Source: Candidatus Roizmanbacteria bacterium RIFCSPHIGHO2_01_FULL_39_8 (GTDB lineage Bacteria > Patescibacteriota > Microgenomatia > UBA1406 > GWC2-37-13). Taken from it: a stretch of 7,015 nucleotides of DNA. The translations under genes were made by a program, and so were the position numbers. Position 1 is the first letter of the stretch; each line of letters opens with the position of its first letter. The notes beneath the pieces are model-generated. The model worked only from the letters and a program-made list of their open reading frames with translations. It did not search any database and had not been told where the DNA came from. The stretch covers positions 17,994 through 25,008 of the forward strand of contig MFZI01000080.1 in assembly GCA_001789355.1 (NCBI GenBank), read 5' to 3'. This document shows, piece by piece, positions 5,625 through 7,015 of the stretch.

Positions 5625-6608
5625 TTATTTCTCTATCTCCCATTCCTTTTCTAAATCACCTAACTTTACTATTATATCATATGCGTCTGTAGTATTCCTC
5701 ACTAAGTTACAGTCGAAAAAAGATGAAAGGGTTAAGGCTGTATAAGAAAAACTGTCAGATTCCTCAACTATCTCACAGTTTTTTCCACTATTACCACTTT
5801 CACTTAGATCGGCAACTCGTATCCCTTCTCCTTCCAACATTTGTGAAATTGCCTGTGCTGTGGAGTATGATTTCGTATATAATAGTTGAACACTCTTCTG
5901 TTCTAGTCTATAGGTTCTTTTGTAAAAGTTTCCCTGCAGGGAAGAAAAAAAATCCTGGTGAGAAAGTATTGTTGTATCAGCCTTCTTTTCAACTGGGATG
6001 TGTTGAATTGATTTGAATTGTCCTTTGGTTTTTCCCAGTAACATTAGATAAACATATACCCTGTCGAAGAAAAGTGCATTGCTTTCCCCAAAAAAAATGA
6101 GAGAAAAACTAGGAAGTGAAAAATCCTTTTTTTCGGTACCAAAATATACCTTGATTCTGTCTGAAGACGTACTTGGATAAAAATAGTAATCAATGAAGCT
6201 TGACGTCGCATATGAGAAGGTCTTGGTATAGATGAGTGGTTTTTTATCCAAACTAGCCAACTTTGCTATCCCTCCCAGTCGATAATATCCATAGCCTCCG
6301 GGAACCACTGTTTCTAAATCAGGAAAAAAAGAAATATAGTAGTTAACTCCATCGTCTAAGCCAAAGGAAAAAAATTCTGAGTTGATCTCCTCCACTACTA
6401 TATTTATCCTGTCCTTTTTTTGAAAGAATGCAGAACTTCGTAAGCTTAAAAAAAACTTATAAGAAATGAACAATAGAAAAAAAAGAAGTATTGTCATTCC
6501 GAACTTGGTTCGGAATCTGCCTTTTCCAAATACAGATCCTGAACTAAATTCAGGATGACTATTTCTAATTTTTGATTTTTGATATTTGATATTTGATTTT
6601 TTTTTCAT
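5625..6608 (-). CDS. Single-pass envelope protein with probable LytR_C-like C-terminal domain
   Basis: The frame is 327 residues long. A membrane helix (about 38-56, MTILLFFLLFISYKFFLSL) precedes a large, probably extracytoplasmic part. The C-terminal region at about 237-318 runs beta-alpha-beta (SVQLLYTKSYSTAQAISQMLEGEGIRV split by a small loop, then SYTALTLSSFFDCNLV and TTDAYDIIVKLGD). This resembles the LytR C-terminal (LytR_C) fold found alone or behind LCP domains in envelope proteins. No LCP catalytic domain is present, so no ligase activity is proposed. C278 and C300 could form a disulfide. The ATG at 6608 overlaps the antiporter stop (ATGA). However, residues 2-37 are encoded by a 7-bp tandem repeat and a palindromic element, so the working start may be the Met at 6497, immediately before the helix. 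The product is conserved-looking; its exact function is unknown. Confidence 0.8.
   Translation of the reverse strand: MKKKSNIKYQKSKIRNSHPEFSSGSVFGKGRFRTKFGMTILLFFLLFISYKFFLSLRSSAFFQKKDRINIVVEEINSEFFSFGLDDGVNYYISFFPDLETVVPGGYGYYRLGGIAKLASLDKKPLIYTKTFSYATSSFIDYYFYPSTSSDRIKVYFGTEKKDFSLPSFSLIFFGESNALFFDRVYVYLMLLGKTKGQFKSIQHIPVEKKADTTILSHQDFFSSLQGNFYKRTYRLEQKSVQLLYTKSYSTAQAISQMLEGEGIRVADLSESGNSGKNCEIVEESDSFSYTALTLSSFFDCNLVRNTTDAYDIIVKLGDLEKEWEIEK
6493..6559. repeat. MITE-like double-palindrome element inside the 5' end of the 5625-6608 gene
   Basis: This 67-bp element has inverted ends GTCAT (6493-6497) and ATGAC (6555-6559). It contains two hairpins: ATTCCGAAC/GTTCGGAAT (6496-6504/6508-6516, 3-nt loop) and ATCCTGAA/TTCAGGAT (6536-6543/6549-6556, 5-nt loop). 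Elements of this GTCATTCCGAA...TTCAGGATGAC type are known as dispersed repeats in many bacteria. They betray themselves in translations as FRTKFGMT and HPEF-type peptides, both visible here (residues 18-21 and 32-39). Confidence 0.85.
6571..6598. repeat. Four tandem copies of a 7-bp unit (TTTGATW)
   Basis: The units begin at 6571, 6578, 6585 and 6592 with exact 7-bp spacing (TTTGATT, TTTGATA, TTTGATA, TTTGATT). They lie between the palindromic element and the ATG at 6608, within codons 4-13 of the longer version of the gene. Gain or loss of one unit would shift the frame of that longer version. Confidence 0.8.
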
Positions 6609-7015
6609 ATCATTCCGTGTTCAATTTTTAACCTTTTTATGCGACGTGCAATTTCTTCTTTATCCAAACCTTTTCTGTACATGACCCTTCTTACAATCGA
6701 AAGGGAGGCTTCAAACTCTGGCTGTACAATAACTTCTACCCCTAAATCCTTCATCCTTCTCTGCTGTATTTCCTGATGTACGCGGGTAAAAATAATAATT
6801 TTCGGATTTAATTTCTTTGCATTCAGCACAATCATCTCCTGGGAAAAGCTTTCCGGCAGTGCAGATATGAGAGTACTTGCCGTTTCGCACTGGGCATAAT
6901 CCAACACGTCAATTTCTGTCGGATCACCATATAAGATATTAATTCCTTCTTTTTTGACCGTTTCAACCGTGTGAAAGTTGTAGTCGATTGCGATAAAAGG
7001 GATATTGGAAAGCAG
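6605..7015 (-). CDS. CPA2-type cation:proton antiporter, C-terminal RCK_N (TrkA-N) domain, 5' end outside the window
   Basis: The last 136 residues of a larger protein are visible; the frame is open to the window edge. The visible part is the second half of an RCK_N/TrkA-N nucleotide-binding Rossmann domain. It has the beta strand ending in an acid that usually contacts the ribose (FIAIDYN, D11), the GDPTEIDVL motif (30-38), A41-A46 and TLISALPE (48-55), then PKIIIFTRV (71-79). It ends with VQPEFEASLSIVRRVMYRKG (97-116) and a basic helix (RRIKRLKIEHG), typical of KefB/KefC-like proton-coupled potassium or sodium antiporters. No RCK_C domain follows. The membrane part should lie beyond position 7015. 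The domain would gate ion flux in response to NAD(H) or another nucleotide. A stand-alone TrkA-type protein is the alternative, but the PEFEASLSI ending favours the antiporter. The stop overlaps the next ATG by 4 nt. Confidence 0.88.
   Translation of the reverse strand: MLSNIPFIAIDYNFHTVETVKKEGINILYGDPTEIDVLDYAQCETASTLISALPESFSQEMIVLNAKKLNPKIIIFTRVHQEIQQRRMKDLGVEVIVQPEFEASLSIVRRVMYRKGLDKEEIARRIKRLKIEHGMI

Noticed and set aside
5723..6016. 97-codon plus-strand frame
   Set aside because: It lies wholly inside the oppositely directed 5625-6608 gene, shows no domain-like sequence, and has no promoter or ribosome-binding site.
6496..6516. tRNA T-arm (GGTTCGGAATC-like sequence)
   Set aside because: The bases belong to a 3-nt-loop palindrome of the dispersed repeat; no acceptor, D or anticodon arms surround it.
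3780..6607. UGA recoded as a sense codon
   Set aside because: TGA ends yebC at the family's normal length and ends the antiporter at its expected C-terminus, so the standard stop use holds.

Overview
The window looks like a piece of a low-GC bacterial chromosome, most likely from the Candidate Phyla Radiation (Patescibacteria). This is inferred from gene style: small genes, several with no Shine-Dalgarno sequence, ATGA start/stop overlaps, lineage-type small membrane proteins, and a yebC gene without the usual ruvC beside it. TGA is used as a stop (yebC, the 6605 gene), so the UGA-recoded Gracilibacteria/Absconditabacteria are unlikely. The exact lineage cannot be fixed from sequence alone.

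Layout. (1) Positions 1-1756, minus strand: a phosphate-uptake operon. A PhoU-like DUF47 protein (1133-1756) is followed after 5 nt by a PiT-family phosphate permease (132-1127). Then, 11 nt further on, an unrecognised frame starts at 120 and runs off the window. An extended -10 element sits 10 nt before the DUF47 start. (2) Positions 1757-2967: 1.2 kb with no convincing gene, unusually long for such a compact genome. It holds several inverted repeats (1764-1784, 2055-2086, 2845-2890), a cluster of diverged repeats at about 2300-2800 with recurring AGTCT, TAG...CTA and GAGGCTAA motifs, and a perfect DnaA-box 9-mer. (3) Positions 2968-4490, minus: yebC overlapping (ATGA) a polytopic membrane protein of unknown function. 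(4) Positions 4644-5429, plus: a TPR protein with an uncharacterised C-terminal domain and an acidic tail, behind a TTGACT-16-TATACT promoter placed so close to the ATG that the mRNA should be almost leaderless. (5) Positions 5443-7015, minus: the 3' part of a CPA2-type cation/proton antiporter (RCK_N/TrkA-N domain), then a one-pass membrane protein with a probable LytR_C-like C-terminal domain, then a one-pass micro-protein. The gene starts and ends are tightly packed.

Functions. The window combines phosphate import with its likely regulator, monovalent cation homeostasis, a translation/regulatory factor (YebC) and cell-envelope proteins of unknown role. The most unusual parts are the structured gene-free interval and the 5' end of the 5625-6608 gene. 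There a MITE-like palindromic repeat and a 7-bp tandem repeat lie inside the open reading frame and make the true start uncertain.
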